A stretch of 64,000 nt of DNA. It comes from Harenicola maris (GTDB taxonomy: Bacteria > Pseudomonadota > Alphaproteobacteria > Rhodobacterales > Rhodobacteraceae). Position numbers and translations under genes: made by a program. The stretch is taken from assembly GCA_018524345.1 (NCBI GenBank), contig JADQAZ010000004.1, positions 1 to 64,000 of the forward strand, given 5' to 3'. Below are positions 34,672 to 43,769 of this stretch, piece by piece; the stretch's first letter is position 1; each line of letters begins with the position of its first letter. The notes beneath the pieces are model-generated. The model saw only the letters and a list, made by a program, of their open reading frames with translations, searched no databases and was not told where the DNA came from.

Positions 34672-35349
34672 TCATCTGCCCGCTTCAGTATCCGCCGATT
34701 TTGGCGGCTTTTTCAGGGCGCTTTTTTGCTTTTTCGCGGCCATTTCGGCCAGCTTTTTGCGCAGCAGACCCTTGCGGCGGTTCTGGTAGGCGCGGATCAC
34801 AGGCTCGCAGGCGTAGTAGGCGAGCGTGCCGAAGACAATGCCGGGGATCAGCCCGCCGACCAGATAGGGCAGGAAGATATCGGCCATGAAGTCGTTCAGG
34901 TGGGACCATTCGGCGCGGGCCGGTGTGAACAGCGCCTTGAAGTTGAACCACAGGTCGTGCATGGCGCCGCCGAATTTGGCAAAGAAGGCGCGGCCGAACC
35001 GTTCCGAGCGATCGATCCCGAGGAGCCATTGGCCGGTTTGCAGGCTGAGGGCGGCGATGAAGGGGAAGGTGACGGGGTTGCCGATAAAGGTGGCCAGCAG
35101 GGCGGCAAGGACATTGCCGCGCATCAGTTTGGCCAGAATGAAGGCGACCAGAAAATGCAGCCCGTAGAAGGGGGTGAATGTCACCACCACACCGGCAAAG
35201 ATGCCCCGCGCGATGCGGTGGGAATTGTCGGGCAGGCGGCGGACACGGTGTTGGATATAGCTAAACGCACGGCCCCAGCCCCCGCGGGGCCAGAAGACGT
35301 CGGCGATCAGGCGTGGCCATGATCGCTTGTGCCTGCGTTTGAAAACCAC
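34672..35349 (-). CDS. DUF2062 domain-containing membrane protein
   Basis: A 225-residue protein. The DUF2062 core is at about 45-110: [20 protein letters not shown], then [20 protein letters not shown]. It has basic N- and C-termini and three or four membrane segments. The family is conserved beside pdxJ in Rhodobacteraceae; its function is unknown. It uses a GTG start and ends 12 bases before pdxJ, in the run rpoZ-rsh-DUF2062-pdxJ. Confidence 0.85.
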   Translation of the reverse strand: MVFKRRHKRSWPRLIADVFWPRGGWGRAFSYIQHRVRRLPDNSHRIARGIFAGVVVTFTPFYGLHFLVAFILAKLMRGNVLAALLATFIGNPVTFPFIAALSLQTGQWLLGIDRSERFGRAFFAKFGGAMHDLWFNFKALFTPARAEWSHLNDFMADIFLPYLVGGLIPGIVFGTLAYYACEPVIRAYQNRRKGLLRKKLAEMAAKKQKSALKKPPKSADTEAGR

Positions 35350-35385
35350 TTCGCTTGTGTCCTTTGTCTTGGCCCGGTGCCCGGG

Positions 35386-37512
35386 CTAGGGCTTGCGGTC
35401 CACTGACTTGAACCTTGAGATCTCTGCCACGTCACTATCTGCCTCAAGGGCGGTCATGACCATATGCAAATGTTCCACGTCGCGCAGGTCGACATCAACC
35501 AGAAGGCGGTAGTAATCCGGTTTGCGGTCAATGAATTGCATGTCCGAGATATTGGCCCTTTGCTCGCCGATCAATGTGCAAATCCGGCCAAGGATGCCGG
35601 CATCGTTGGAAATCGTAATATCGAAGGAGGCGGCGTGTTCGGCCTTGTGCGGGCCGGAGTGCCAGTGCAGGTCGATCCAGCGTTTTTCCTGACCTTCGAA
35701 GTCTTGCAGGACGGGGCAGTCGATGGTGTGGATGATGACGCCCTGCCCGCGGTAGGCGATGCCGACGATACGCTCCCCCGGGAGGGGTTGGCAACAGCCC
35801 GCGCGTGTGGAGACCTGATCGTCGGGCAGGCCGATGACGGCGCGCTCTGCGTCGACGGTATCGCCTGCGGCGGCCTCGGCCAGTTCGGGATAGAGGTGGC
35901 GCACCACATCGGAGGCGACGAGTTCGGCGCTGCCCAGTTGGGCGAGCAGGTCGTCGGCGTCGTCGAGGCCCATCTGGCGGGCGGCGGTGGCGAGGGCCTT
36001 GTCGGAGGATTTCTTGCCGACCTGTTCAAAGGCGACGCGGGCCAGTTCGCGGCCCAGTTTGATAAAGCGTTCGCGGTCGGCCTCGCGCAGGGCCTTGCGG
36101 ATCGAGGAGCGGGCGCGGCCTGTGACGGCGATGTCGAGCCATGAGGCCTGTGGGTGCTGCCCCTCGGCGGTGATGATTTCCACCGACTGGCCGTTTTTCA
36201 GGCGGGTCCAGAGCGGCACGCGCAGACCGTCGATTTTGCAGCCCACGCAGGAGGCCCCGATGCGGGTGTGGATGCCATAGGCAAAGTCGAGCGGCGTGGC
36301 GCCGCGCGGCAGTTTGATGACATCGCCCTTGGGCGTGAAGCAGAACACCTGATCCTGATACATTTCCAGTTTCACGTGTTCGAGGAATTCGTCGTGATCG
36401 GCCCCCTCAAACCGTTCGGTCAGCTGGTTGACCCATGCTGCGGGGTCCACGGCGAAGGGGTTTTCGACGCGCTGGCCATCGCGGTAGGACCAATGGGCGG
36501 CGACGCCGGTTTCGGCGACCTCGTGCATCTGGCGGGTGCGGATTTGCACCTCGACCCGTTTGCCATCGCGGCCCGACACGGTGGTGTGGATCGAGCGGTA
36601 GCCGTTGGATTTGGGGTTGGAGATATAGTCCTTGAACCGCCCCGGCACGGCCTTCCAGCGTTTGTGGATGATGCCCATGACGGCGTAGCAGTTTGCCTCT
36701 GTGTCCGTGATGACGCGAAAGCCGTAGATGTCGGAGAGGCGGGAGAAGGATTGTTCTTTCTCCTGCATCTTGCGCCAGATGGAGAAGGGTTTTTTCGCGC
36801 GGCCGAAGACCTCTGCCTCGATATTGGCGCGGGCGAGTTCGGCGCGGATGTCGGTTGTGATCTTGTCGACCACATCGCCGGTTTCCTGTTGCAGGTGGAT
36901 AAAGCGGCGGATGATGGAGGAGCGCCCCTCGGGGTTGAGGACGCGGAAGGACAGGTCCTCCAGTTCTTCGCGCATCCATTGCATCCCCATGCGGCCCGCG
37001 AGGGGGGCGTAGATATCCATGGTTTCGCGGGCTTTTTTCGCCTGTTTGGCGGGATCCTGAAAGCGGATCGTGCGCATGTTGTGCAGACGGTCGGCCAGTT
37101 TGACGAGGATCACGCGCATGTCCTTGGACATGGCGATAAAGAGTTTGCGGAAGTTTTCGGCCTGTTTCGTCTCTGTCGACGAGAGTTGCAGGTTGGTCAG
37201 CTTGGTCACGCCATTGACCAGCTCGGCGATCTGGGTGCCGAATTTCTCGGCCACGAGGGAATAGCTGGCCTTGGTGTCCTCGACCGTGTCGTGCAGCAGG
37301 GCGGTGATGATGCTCTCATCGTCGAGGTGTTGCTGCGTCAGCAGTTCGGCCACGGCGATGGGGTGGGTAAAGTAGGGCTCGCCGCTGTCGCGCAGCTGGC
37401 CCTCGTGCATGTCACGCCCAAAGTCAAATGCCGCGCGAATGAGCGCGGCATTTGTATTCGGATTATAGGCCGAGACGAGCGAGACCAGTTTGTCGGGGTT
37501 CATCTCGGTCAT
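35386..37512 (-). CDS. rsh: Bifunctional (p)ppGpp synthetase/hydrolase (RelA/SpoT family)
   Basis: A 708-residue stringent-response enzyme. The hydrolase HD domain has His50 (THPIAVAELL) and His74-Asp75 (ALLHDTVEDT). The synthetase domain includes DIYGFRVITD and DYISNPKSNGYRSIHTTV. A TGS domain (VFCFTPKGDVIKLPRGATPLDF) follows, then a C-terminal ACT domain (about 630-705). The hydrolase residues are intact, so both activities are expected, as for the single Rsh of alphaproteobacteria. It starts 13 bases after rpoZ, the usual pairing. Confidence 0.95.
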   Translation of the reverse strand: MTEMNPDKLVSLVSAYNPNTNAALIRAAFDFGRDMHEGQLRDSGEPYFTHPIAVAELLTQQHLDDESIITALLHDTVEDTKASYSLVAEKFGTQIAELVNGVTKLTNLQLSSTETKQAENFRKLFIAMSKDMRVILVKLADRLHNMRTIRFQDPAKQAKKARETMDIYAPLAGRMGMQWMREELEDLSFRVLNPEGRSSIIRRFIHLQQETGDVVDKITTDIRAELARANIEAEVFGRAKKPFSIWRKMQEKEQSFSRLSDIYGFRVITDTEANCYAVMGIIHKRWKAVPGRFKDYISNPKSNGYRSIHTTVSGRDGKRVEVQIRTRQMHEVAETGVAAHWSYRDGQRVENPFAVDPAAWVNQLTERFEGADHDEFLEHVKLEMYQDQVFCFTPKGDVIKLPRGATPLDFAYGIHTRIGASCVGCKIDGLRVPLWTRLKNGQSVEIITAEGQHPQASWLDIAVTGRARSSIRKALREADRERFIKLGRELARVAFEQVGKKSSDKALATAARQMGLDDADDLLAQLGSAELVASDVVRHLYPELAEAAAGDTVDAERAVIGLPDDQVSTRAGCCQPLPGERIVGIAYRGQGVIIHTIDCPVLQDFEGQEKRWIDLHWHSGPHKAEHAASFDITISNDAGILGRICTLIGEQRANISDMQFIDRKPDYYRLLVDVDLRDVEHLHMVMTALEADSDVAEISRFKSVDRKP

Positions 37513-37525
37513 TTTATTGGAAGGA

Positions 37526-37879
37526 TCAGCGTGGTTCCTGCGCTTCCATCAAGGCGCGCAGGAGTTTCTCCTCGGAGAGGTCATCCTCTGCCGGGCGGTC
37601 GGCCTCTGCCCCCATGAGGAGGGCCATTGCGTCCTCTTCGGGTTCATCAACCTCGATCTGGGTCTGGTTGCTTTCGATCATGCGTTCGCGCAGATCGGCG
37701 GCTTGTTGGGTTTCGTCTGCGATTTCGCGCAGGGACACGACAGGGTTCTTGTCGTTGTCGCGATCCACGGTGATCTCTGCACCAGCAGAGATTTCGCGCG
37801 CCCGGTGGGCTGCGAGCATCACGAGATCAAAACGATTGGGAACTTTGTCCACGCAGTCTTCAACGGTGACACGGGCCAT
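37526..37879 (-). CDS. rpoZ: RNA polymerase subunit omega
   Basis: A 117-residue omega subunit beginning [20 protein letters not shown] with the conserved [11 protein letters not shown] segment. It assists assembly of RNA polymerase and forms part of a ppGpp site in proteobacteria, which fits its pairing with rsh. GGAGG lies eight bases upstream of this ATG; the open frame extends much further upstream but not as protein. The acidic C-terminal tail is typical of alphaproteobacteria. Confidence 0.95.
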   Translation of the reverse strand: MARVTVEDCVDKVPNRFDLVMLAAHRAREISAGAEITVDRDNDKNPVVSLREIADETQQAADLRERMIESNQTQIEVDEPEEDAMALLMGAEADRPAEDDLSEEKLLRALMEAQEPR

Positions 37880-37944
37880 AGGGCACCTCCGGTTCGGATA
37901 AATCAGAAAGACGGTGCTTAGACCGGATCGGCGGGATTGGCAAG

Positions 37945-38544
37945 CTAAATGCCCTGTTCCAGCGGGGTTATTGCCGCGATGTCGCCCTTGGGCAGGGCGG
38001 CGAGCATCTGGTTTATTGTGGCCCCTGTCACCGGATGGGTCCAATCGGGGGCCACATCGGCGAGGGGGACGAGGACAAAGGCGCGGTCCTGCACCCTTGG
38101 GTGCGGGGTGATCAGCCCTTGTGGCGTTGTGGTTTTCTGCTGTTCCAGCGGCATGTTGTGCCAGTGGTCCCATGTGGCGCGGTCGGGCAGGAGGGCGCCG
38201 CCGTGGTCGATCAGGTCAAGGTCGAGGGTGCGGGCGGCCCAGCGGTTGGTGCGTTCGCGGTCGAAGTCGCTTTCGACCTCGTGCAGGGCCTGCAGGAGGG
38301 CCAGGGGCGGCAAAGTTGTCGTGATTCGCAGGGCGGCATTTACATAGTCAGGCCCCGCGCCAGCGGGGAAACAGGGGGTATTGAAGAGGCGGCTTTTTGC
38401 CTGAATCTGTATTTCTGCTCTTTCTATAGCGCGAAATGCCTCTTTTACTGACATAATTGGACAACCATAAGGAGAAATCTGATTTGACCCTACGGCAATT
38501 AACGCAGTTGCAACGGAATTGTGACTTTTGGAGGGTTGTTCCAT
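37945..38544 (-). CDS. folK: 2-amino-4-hydroxy-6-hydroxymethyldihydropteridine diphosphokinase
   Basis: A 199-residue HPPK of folate synthesis. It shows ALIAVGSNQ (14-22), the pterin/ATP-binding [16 protein letters not shown], and the catalytic-loop equivalent [16 protein letters not shown]. The N-terminal third and its upstream region (about 38345-38640) are clearly AT-richer than neighbouring genes, though the protein is intact. It is divergent from the NYN-domain gene and 65 bases upstream of rpoZ. Confidence 0.9.
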   Translation of the reverse strand: MEQPSKSHNSVATALIAVGSNQISPYGCPIMSVKEAFRAIERAEIQIQAKSRLFNTPCFPAGAGPDYVNAALRITTTLPPLALLQALHEVESDFDRERTNRWAARTLDLDLIDHGGALLPDRATWDHWHNMPLEQQKTTTPQGLITPHPRVQDRAFVLVPLADVAPDWTHPVTGATINQMLAALPKGDIAAITPLEQGI

Positions 38545-38639
38545 TTAAATTTTTCCCTATTTTCACCGTCTGCCCGCAGGTTGCTACCACTCAAATCTAA
38601 ACTCACCAATCTGCGCGCCATAGATCGAAAGGATTATTA

Positions 38640-39215
38640 ATGTTCTATAGAGACGAACGGCTCGCGCTGTTCATCGATGGCAGCAATTTGTATGCAGCCG
38701 CCAAGTCCCTAGGGTTCGATATCGACTACAAGCTCCTGCGCCAAGAGTTCATGCGCCGGGGTAAGTTGCTGCGTGCCTTCTACTACACTGCCTTGCTGGA
38801 GAATGACGAGTATTCGCCCATTCGCCCGCTTGTGGACTGGCTGCATTACAATGGCTTCTCGATGGTGACAAAGCCGGCCAAGGAATATGTCGACAGTCAA
38901 GGTCGGCGTAAGGTGAAGGGCAATATGGATATCGAGCTTACGGTCGATGCCATGGAGCTTGCCGGACATGTGGACCATATCGTGCTGTTTTCGGGCGATG
39001 GCGATTTCCGGCCATTGGTCGAGAGCCTGCAACGGTCCGGTTGCCGTGTGTCGGTGGTGTCCACCATCCGGTCCTCGCCGCCGATGATTGCGGATGAGCT
39101 GCGCCGTCAGGCCGATAATTTTATCGAGCTGGACGAGCTTAAGGACGTGATTGGTCGCCCTCCGCGTGACCCGCGCCCCGAAGACCTGCACCACGAAGAG
39201 ATGATGCAAGACTAA
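38640..39215 (+). CDS. NYN domain-containing protein (LabA-like, putative RNase)
   Basis: A 191-residue PIN-like NYN protein. The acidic residues expected for metal binding are Asp13 in LFIDGSNLY, the aspartates in GNMDIELTVDAME, and FSGDGDF (about 120-126). LabA/DUF88 proteins are thought to be RNA nucleases in RNA processing; a specific target is unknown. AAAGGATTATTA precedes the ATG. A strong hairpin follows the stop. Confidence 0.85.
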   Translation: MFYRDERLALFIDGSNLYAAAKSLGFDIDYKLLRQEFMRRGKLLRAFYYTALLENDEYSPIRPLVDWLHYNGFSMVTKPAKEYVDSQGRRKVKGNMDIELTVDAMELAGHVDHIVLFSGDGDFRPLVESLQRSGCRVSVVSTIRSSPPMIADELRRQADNFIELDELKDVIGRPPRDPRPEDLHHEEMMQD

Positions 39216-39220
39216 AGGAG

Positions 39221-39240
39221 CGGGGGCCATGGGGCCCCCG
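39221..39240 (+). terminator. Terminator-like hairpin after the NYN gene
   Basis: CGGGGGCC (39221-39228) and GGCCCCCG (39233-39240) are exact complements with a four-base loop, six bases after the stop codon. A short T run (CTTTT) follows a few bases later, so it is a likely, though not ideal, intrinsic terminator. Confidence 0.6.
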
Positions 39241-39324
39241 TGCCGCTTTTGCCCCCTCTGGTCATTGCTTGCAGGGGGGATGTCGCTAGGGTGAGGCCAG
39301 CCGGTGTTTCGGTTGGGGGACCCT

Positions 39325-40200
39325 ATGCAAGAGCTTTGCATCATGACGATGCTGCGCAATGACTATCAATTCCTTGAAAAATGGATCGCCCATTACCGCG
39401 GGATGGTAGAGGATCCGTCTGCCCTTGTTGTGCTGGCCCATGGGAATGATCCTGAGGTGCGGCGGATTGCGCGGGACTGTTCGATCATTGCGGTGCCGTT
39501 CTTTCGCAATGGCAGCCGGTTTGAGCTGCGGCGGCGGGGGCTGTTCTTTTCCTTTGTCGCGGGGATGCTGAATTATTACCACCATGTGATCACCACCGAT
39601 GTGGATGAGTTCATCGTTTTGAACCCCGAGCTGGGGCAGGGGATGGGCGCCTATTTGCAGGGGCGGGCCTTTGACGGTGTGGCGCTGTCGCCTGTGGGGT
39701 TTGATATCGTGCATCGGCCCAGTGTGGAGCCGGGGGCGTTTGACTGGGGCAGGCCTCTGACGGAGCAGCGCCGCTTTGGCTTTCTGGAGGCGGCCTATTG
39801 CAAGCCCTGCATCTTTCGCAGCGCCCCTTTGGGCGGGGGCAATGCGCATCTGCTGGACGGGGAGCCATGGCAGATTGATCCCGATCTTTTCCTGTTTCAC
39901 GCGCGGTATTTTGATCGCGGCTTTGGCGTGGAGATGGCGCAGAAACGGCGGGCCACGGTGGAGCGGTTCGAGATGTTGGCCAAGACGCACCGGATTGGCG
40001 GCTGGCACAACCGCGAGGCCAAGTTGGAGGATACGATTGCGCAGGTGGAGGCAGGGCCTTGGCCGGTGCTGGGTGCCGCCGACATTGCGGGTTTTGCGCA
40101 GGAGCTGGCGCAGGGATTTGCCGAGACCGGCAAATTTCCTTGGGCGAGTTCGCAGCGCGGGCCCTTTGAGGTGCCCTTGCGGTTTATCGGGGCGGTTTAG
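39325..40200 (+). CDS. Glycosyltransferase family 2-like protein
   Basis: A 291-residue protein of the glycosyltransferase type that begins with LCIMTMLRNDYQFLEKWIAH (4-23) and has a DxD-like metal motif in TTDVDEFIVLNP (about 92-103). A histidine-rich catalytic region (LFLFHARYFDRGF) lies in the C-terminal half. Related enzymes are often linked to polysaccharide or surface glycan genes, but it stands alone here. The start MQELCIM is used because upstream codons lack support. It is convergent with accA. Confidence 0.7.
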   Translation: MQELCIMTMLRNDYQFLEKWIAHYRGMVEDPSALVVLAHGNDPEVRRIARDCSIIAVPFFRNGSRFELRRRGLFFSFVAGMLNYYHHVITTDVDEFIVLNPELGQGMGAYLQGRAFDGVALSPVGFDIVHRPSVEPGAFDWGRPLTEQRRFGFLEAAYCKPCIFRSAPLGGGNAHLLDGEPWQIDPDLFLFHARYFDRGFGVEMAQKRRATVERFEMLAKTHRIGGWHNREAKLEDTIAQVEAGPWPVLGAADIAGFAQELAQGFAETGKFPWASSQRGPFEVPLRFIGAV

Positions 40201-40218
40201 GGCGCCGGTATAGGCGGC

Positions 40219-41181
40219 CTAGGCCGCGAGGCCCTTGCTGCCGATGGAGAGGAATTTTTCGCGGCGTTGTTTGCGCAGGTCCTCTGGCGTGTGTTTTTTC
40301 ATCTCGGCCAGATTGCGGGCGATGGCGCGGCCGACGGCCTCGATCACGTCCTTCTGGTGACGCTGGGCGCCGCCGATGGGTTCGGCGACGATCTGGTCGC
40401 AGACGCCGAGGGATTTGAGGTCTTGCGCCGTCAGGCGCAGGGCCTCGGCGGCTTCGCGCATTTTGTCGCTGTCTTTCCACAGGATGGAGGCGCAGCCCTC
40501 TGGCGAGATCACGGAGTAGATCGAGTGTTCCAGCATGATCAGACGGTTGGCCGAGGCAAAGGCCACGGCCCCGCCGGAGCCGCCTTCGCCAATGATCACC
40601 GAGACCAGCGGCACGCCGATTTGCAGGCATTTCTGGGTGGAGCGGGCGATGGCCTCTGACTGGCCGCGTTCCTCGGCGCCGATGCCGGGGTAGGCGCCAG
40701 CGGTATCGACGAGCGAGACAACGGGGAGTTTGAAACGGTCGGCAAGGTCCATCAGGCGGACGGCTTTGCGGTAGCCCTCTGGCCGGGCCATGCCGAAGTT
40801 GCGTTTCAGGCGCGAGGCGGTGTCGTTGCCCTTTTCATGGCCGATCACCACGACCGGCTGGTCGTTCAGGCGGGCCATGCCGCCGATAACCGCGTGGTCA
40901 TCGGCAAAGTTGCGGTCCCCTGCGAGGGGGGTGAATTCGGTAAAGAGCGCATCGATATAGTCGAGGCAATGGGGCCGCGCGGGGTGGCGGGCGACTTGAC
41001 ATTTGCGCCATGGCGTCAGGGAGGAATAGAGTTCCTGCAGGAGGGCGGCGCTTTTGGCGTCGAGGGCTTTTGCCTCTGCCTCGATATCCATTTCGGAATT
41101 GGCACGGGCCATGGCGCGAAGTTCTTCGGCCTTGCCTTCGATGTCTGCGAGGGGCTTTTCGAAATCAAGATAGTTGGTCAA
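40219..41181 (-). CDS. accA: Acetyl-CoA carboxylase carboxyltransferase subunit alpha
   Basis: A 320-residue AccA that, with AccD, transfers carboxyl from biotin to acetyl-CoA to form malonyl-CoA. It starts [20 protein letters not shown] and shows [20 protein letters not shown] and [17 protein letters not shown], the oxyanion-hole region, followed by [13 protein letters not shown]. The apparent start codon is TTG (41179-41181) with GGAG upstream; no in-frame ATG nearby fits the family. It stands alone and is convergent with the glycosyltransferase gene. Confidence 0.95.
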   Translation of the reverse strand: MTNYLDFEKPLADIEGKAEELRAMARANSEMDIEAEAKALDAKSAALLQELYSSLTPWRKCQVARHPARPHCLDYIDALFTEFTPLAGDRNFADDHAVIGGMARLNDQPVVVIGHEKGNDTASRLKRNFGMARPEGYRKAVRLMDLADRFKLPVVSLVDTAGAYPGIGAEERGQSEAIARSTQKCLQIGVPLVSVIIGEGGSGGAVAFASANRLIMLEHSIYSVISPEGCASILWKDSDKMREAAEALRLTAQDLKSLGVCDQIVAEPIGGAQRHQKDVIEAVGRAIARNLAEMKKHTPEDLRKQRREKFLSIGSKGLAA

Positions 41182-41254
41182 AGGGTCCGCTCCGGCGCTG
41201 TTCGCCCTCTATATGGCTTTGTGCGGCGGGCTTTGCAACACATCGCGGGCGGGA

Positions 41255-41851
41255 TCAGTGGCTGTGCAGCACGGGGTAGAGCGAGGCGACCAGAAGCGCG
41301 GCCATGAGCCAGTTGAAGGCGCGCAGGCGGGCGGGGTTGGTCAGCAGGCGGCGCATTTGCTGGCCGATGACCGTCCAGCTTGTGGTGCTGGCCAGCGAGA
41401 CGAGCAGGAAGGCGGCCCCGACCCAGAGGATCGCGGCGGTGTCCTTGCCCGGCGCAAAGAGGATATTGGCCGAGAGCGCCATGGACCATGCCTTGGGGTT
41501 GACCCATTGGAACAGGGCGGCCTGAAGGAAGGTCATCGGGGTCGCCTTGGCTTGCCCGTCCTCGGGCGGGGCGGCATTGGCGATCTTCCATGCCAGCCAG
41601 AGCATATAGAGCACCGAGACCAGTTTGAGGGCCATATCGCTGTGGGGGATCAGATCGAAGATCTGCATCAGCCCAGCGCCCACCAGCAGCACCATCAGGG
41701 AAAAGCCCAGCCCGATGCCGAACATATGCGGCAGGGAGCGGGCAAAGCCGAAGTTCGCGCCCGAGGCCATGAGCATCAGGTTATTGGGCCCCGGTGTGAT
41801 GGAGGCAACGAGGGCAAAGAGCAGCAGGGCGGGTAGGATTTCGGGTATCAT
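41255..41851 (-). CDS. LysE/RhtB family amino-acid exporter
   Basis: A 198-residue membrane protein with about six helices. The LysE signature is near the N-terminus (LFALVASITPGPNNLMLMAS, about 10-29), and FQWVNPKAWSMAL (about 113-125) is the conserved mid-protein motif. The family exports amino acids or related small molecules. The start MIPEILPALL is used; a longer frame has no support. It is divergent from an Lrp-type regulator gene, 81 bases apart, a common exporter-regulator pairing. Confidence 0.88.
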   Translation of the reverse strand: MIPEILPALLLFALVASITPGPNNLMLMASGANFGFARSLPHMFGIGLGFSLMVLLVGAGLMQIFDLIPHSDMALKLVSVLYMLWLAWKIANAAPPEDGQAKATPMTFLQAALFQWVNPKAWSMALSANILFAPGKDTAAILWVGAAFLLVSLASTTSWTVIGQQMRRLLTNPARLRAFNWLMAALLVASLYPVLHSH

Positions 41852-41932
41852 TGTGCATTTATGGCGCATACCCTGCGGCATGTGGTTGCTTTTTGGCGGT
41901 CGTTGTCGGGTTTTTTGCAATGATTGGGCGCT

Positions 41933-42376
41933 ATGGATAAGATCAACGAACAGATATTGCGCGAGCTGTCACGCAATGGACGGATCAGCAACCTTGAGTT
42001 GGCAGAGCGGGTGGGGCTGTCGCCCTCGGCCTGTTTGCGGCGGGTGGGGGCGCTTGAGGCCTCCGGTGTGATCAAGGGGTATCGGGTTGTTCTGGATGCG
42101 GAGGCCATGGGCACGGGGTTTTGCGCTTATGTCACTGTCGGGTTGAACCAGCACACCAAGGCGGCGCAGCAGGCCTTTGAGGCCGCGATGCAGCGCGCGC
42201 CGGAGGTGCGGGAGTGCCACAATATCACCGGTCAGGTGGAGTATCTGCTGCGGATCGAGGTGCGTGATCTGGCGGCTTATAAGCAGTTTCACACCGATGT
42301 TCTGGGCACCATTCCGCAGGTGAATGCCATCACCAGCTATGTGGTGATGGGGTCGCCTGTGGACGAGCGGGCCTAG
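41933..42376 (+). CDS. Lrp/AsnC family transcriptional regulator
   Basis: A 147-residue regulator. The N-terminal helix-turn-helix (about 4-50) reads NEQILRELSRNGRISNLELA then GLSPSACLRRVGALEASG, and the C-terminal RAM ligand domain carries VRECHNITGQVEYLLRIEV. It most likely controls the divergent LysE-type exporter in response to an amino acid. The start MDKINEQ is used; three codons upstream are also open. A composite hairpin repeat follows its stop. Confidence 0.9.
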   Translation: MDKINEQILRELSRNGRISNLELAERVGLSPSACLRRVGALEASGVIKGYRVVLDAEAMGTGFCAYVTVGLNQHTKAAQQAFEAAMQRAPEVRECHNITGQVEYLLRIEVRDLAAYKQFHTDVLGTIPQVNAITSYVVMGSPVDERA

Positions 42377-42425
42377 GGTCTGGGGCCATTCGGTCTGTGT
42401 CGCGGGGTCGGTTGATCTTGGCCCT

Positions 42426-42529
42426 CCCGCGCCTTGGCGCGGGAGAGATTTTTCGGAGAAAAATCTGGATCCGGGGGCGCTGCCCCCCGGCCTGCGGCCT
42501 CCCCCCGGGATATTTGGGCCAATAAGAAG
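42426..42529. repeat. 3'-end hairpin array with dispersed repeat, copy C
   Basis: CCCGCGCC/GGCGCGGG (42426-42433 with 42436-42443), AGATTTTTC/GAAAAATCT (42446-42454 with 42458-42466, loop GGA) and a GC-rich palindromic stretch (42473-42507) are followed by GGGATATTTGGGCCAATAAG (42508-42527). The last part is the inverse of the element at 25066 and 59809. It lies after the Lrp gene, in the same relation to its upstream gene as the other copies. Confidence 0.65.
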
Positions 42530-42531
42530 CC

Positions 42532-43494
42532 CTAGGTGTTGTTTTCGATCAGGTCGGCTTGGGAGACGATGACCTCGGCCTGTTTGATCGAGGCGATGTC
42601 GACGAGGCGGCCTTTGTAGACGGTTGCGCCCTCTCCGTTTTTCTTGGCCTGTTCCATGGCGGCGAGGATTTCGCGGGCCTCGGCGAGGGCCTCTGCGGAG
42701 GGGGTGAAGACCTCGTTGCACAGGGCGATCTGTTTGGGGTGGATGGCCCATTTGCCGACCATGCCGAGGGTGGCGGAGCGGCGGGCCTGTGCGCGGAAGC
42801 CCTCGTCATCGGAGAAGTCGCCGAAGGGGCCGTCGACGGGCAGCACCCCGTGGGTGCGGCAGGCGGCGACGATGGCGGTTTGGGCCCAGTGCCATGGGTC
42901 GGAGTAGTGGCGGGTTTCGCCATGTTGCATGTAGTAGTTTTCCTGCGTGCCGCCGATGCCTGTGGTTTGCATGCCCATGGAGGCGGCGAAGTCTGCGGCG
43001 CCGAGGGACATGGCCTGAAGGCGGGGGGAGGCGGCGGCGATGTCCTCGACATGGGCGATGCCGGCGGCGCTCTCGATGATGACCTCAAGCGCGATGGGTT
43101 TGCGGCGGCCCATGGCGGATTCCACGGCGGTGACGAGGGCATCGACGGCGTAGACATCGGCGGCGCAGCCGACCTTGGGGATCATGATCTGGTCGATCCG
43201 GTCCCCTGCCTGTTCGAGGATATCCACCACGTCGCGATACCAGTAGGGGGTGTCGAGGCCGTTGATCCGCACGGCGAGGTGTTTGTTGCCCCAGTCCACG
43301 TCGTTGATTGCCTCGATGATATTGGCGCGGGCTTGGGGTTTGTCGTCGGGGGCGACGCTGTCCTCGAGGTCTAGGTTGATGACATCGGCGGCGGAGGCGG
43401 CCATTTTTTCGAACAGGGCGGTGCGGGAGCCGGGGCCGAAGAGTTGGCATCTGTTGGGGCGGTTCGGGGCGGCGGGTTGCAGGCGGAAGGACAT
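42532..43494 (-). CDS. mcl1: L-malyl-CoA/beta-methylmalyl-CoA lyase
   Basis: A 320-residue CitE-like lyase. The N-terminus MSFRLQPAAPNRPNRCQLFG and the run through NLDLEDSVAPDDKPQARANI match Rhodobacter Mcl1 closely. VIIESAAGIAHVEDIAAASP (catalytic Glu region) and SLGAADFAASMGMQTTGIGG follow, then GKWAIHPKQIAL. It cleaves beta-methylmalyl-CoA to glyoxylate and propionyl-CoA and, in some species, malyl-CoA to glyoxylate and acetyl-CoA, a step of the ethylmalonyl-CoA pathway. It is transcribed alone, with a direct repeat in its upstream region. Confidence 0.93.
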   Translation of the reverse strand: MSFRLQPAAPNRPNRCQLFGPGSRTALFEKMAASAADVINLDLEDSVAPDDKPQARANIIEAINDVDWGNKHLAVRINGLDTPYWYRDVVDILEQAGDRIDQIMIPKVGCAADVYAVDALVTAVESAMGRRKPIALEVIIESAAGIAHVEDIAAASPRLQAMSLGAADFAASMGMQTTGIGGTQENYYMQHGETRHYSDPWHWAQTAIVAACRTHGVLPVDGPFGDFSDDEGFRAQARRSATLGMVGKWAIHPKQIALCNEVFTPSAEALAEAREILAAMEQAKKNGEGATVYKGRLVDIASIKQAEVIVSQADLIENNT

Positions 43495-43514
43495 GGCGGA
43501 ACCTATTGGTTATT

Positions 43515-43556
43515 ATATTGCGCGTCAAGCTTGGGTTTGGATTAGAATATTGCGCG
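43515..43556. promoter_or_regulatory. Direct repeat upstream of mcl1
   Basis: ATATTGCGCG occurs at 43515-43524 and 43547-43556, 32 bp (about three turns) apart, in an AT-rich patch just upstream of mcl1 (start 43494). It lies in the 275-base divergent region shared with dgcN. It could be an operator or part of the promoter; no regulator is recognised. Confidence 0.35.
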
Positions 43557-43769
43557 GTGATCCTCAAGGGCAAAGTTGCAGGCGCAGCATTTGCGATGCG
43601 GCGCTGCGGCGCTGGGGTGGGCGCTTTGGCTAATTTGTGAGAGGTTCTTCGCGAAGCTGCGGAAAAATTAGAAGATGTTCCCGATCTTTCCCCTGTGGCG
43701 GCCGAGTTTCCCCATGATTGCCCGCGCGGGAGGTGTATTCTGCGATGGAAACTTTGAAAGGCTGCTGCA

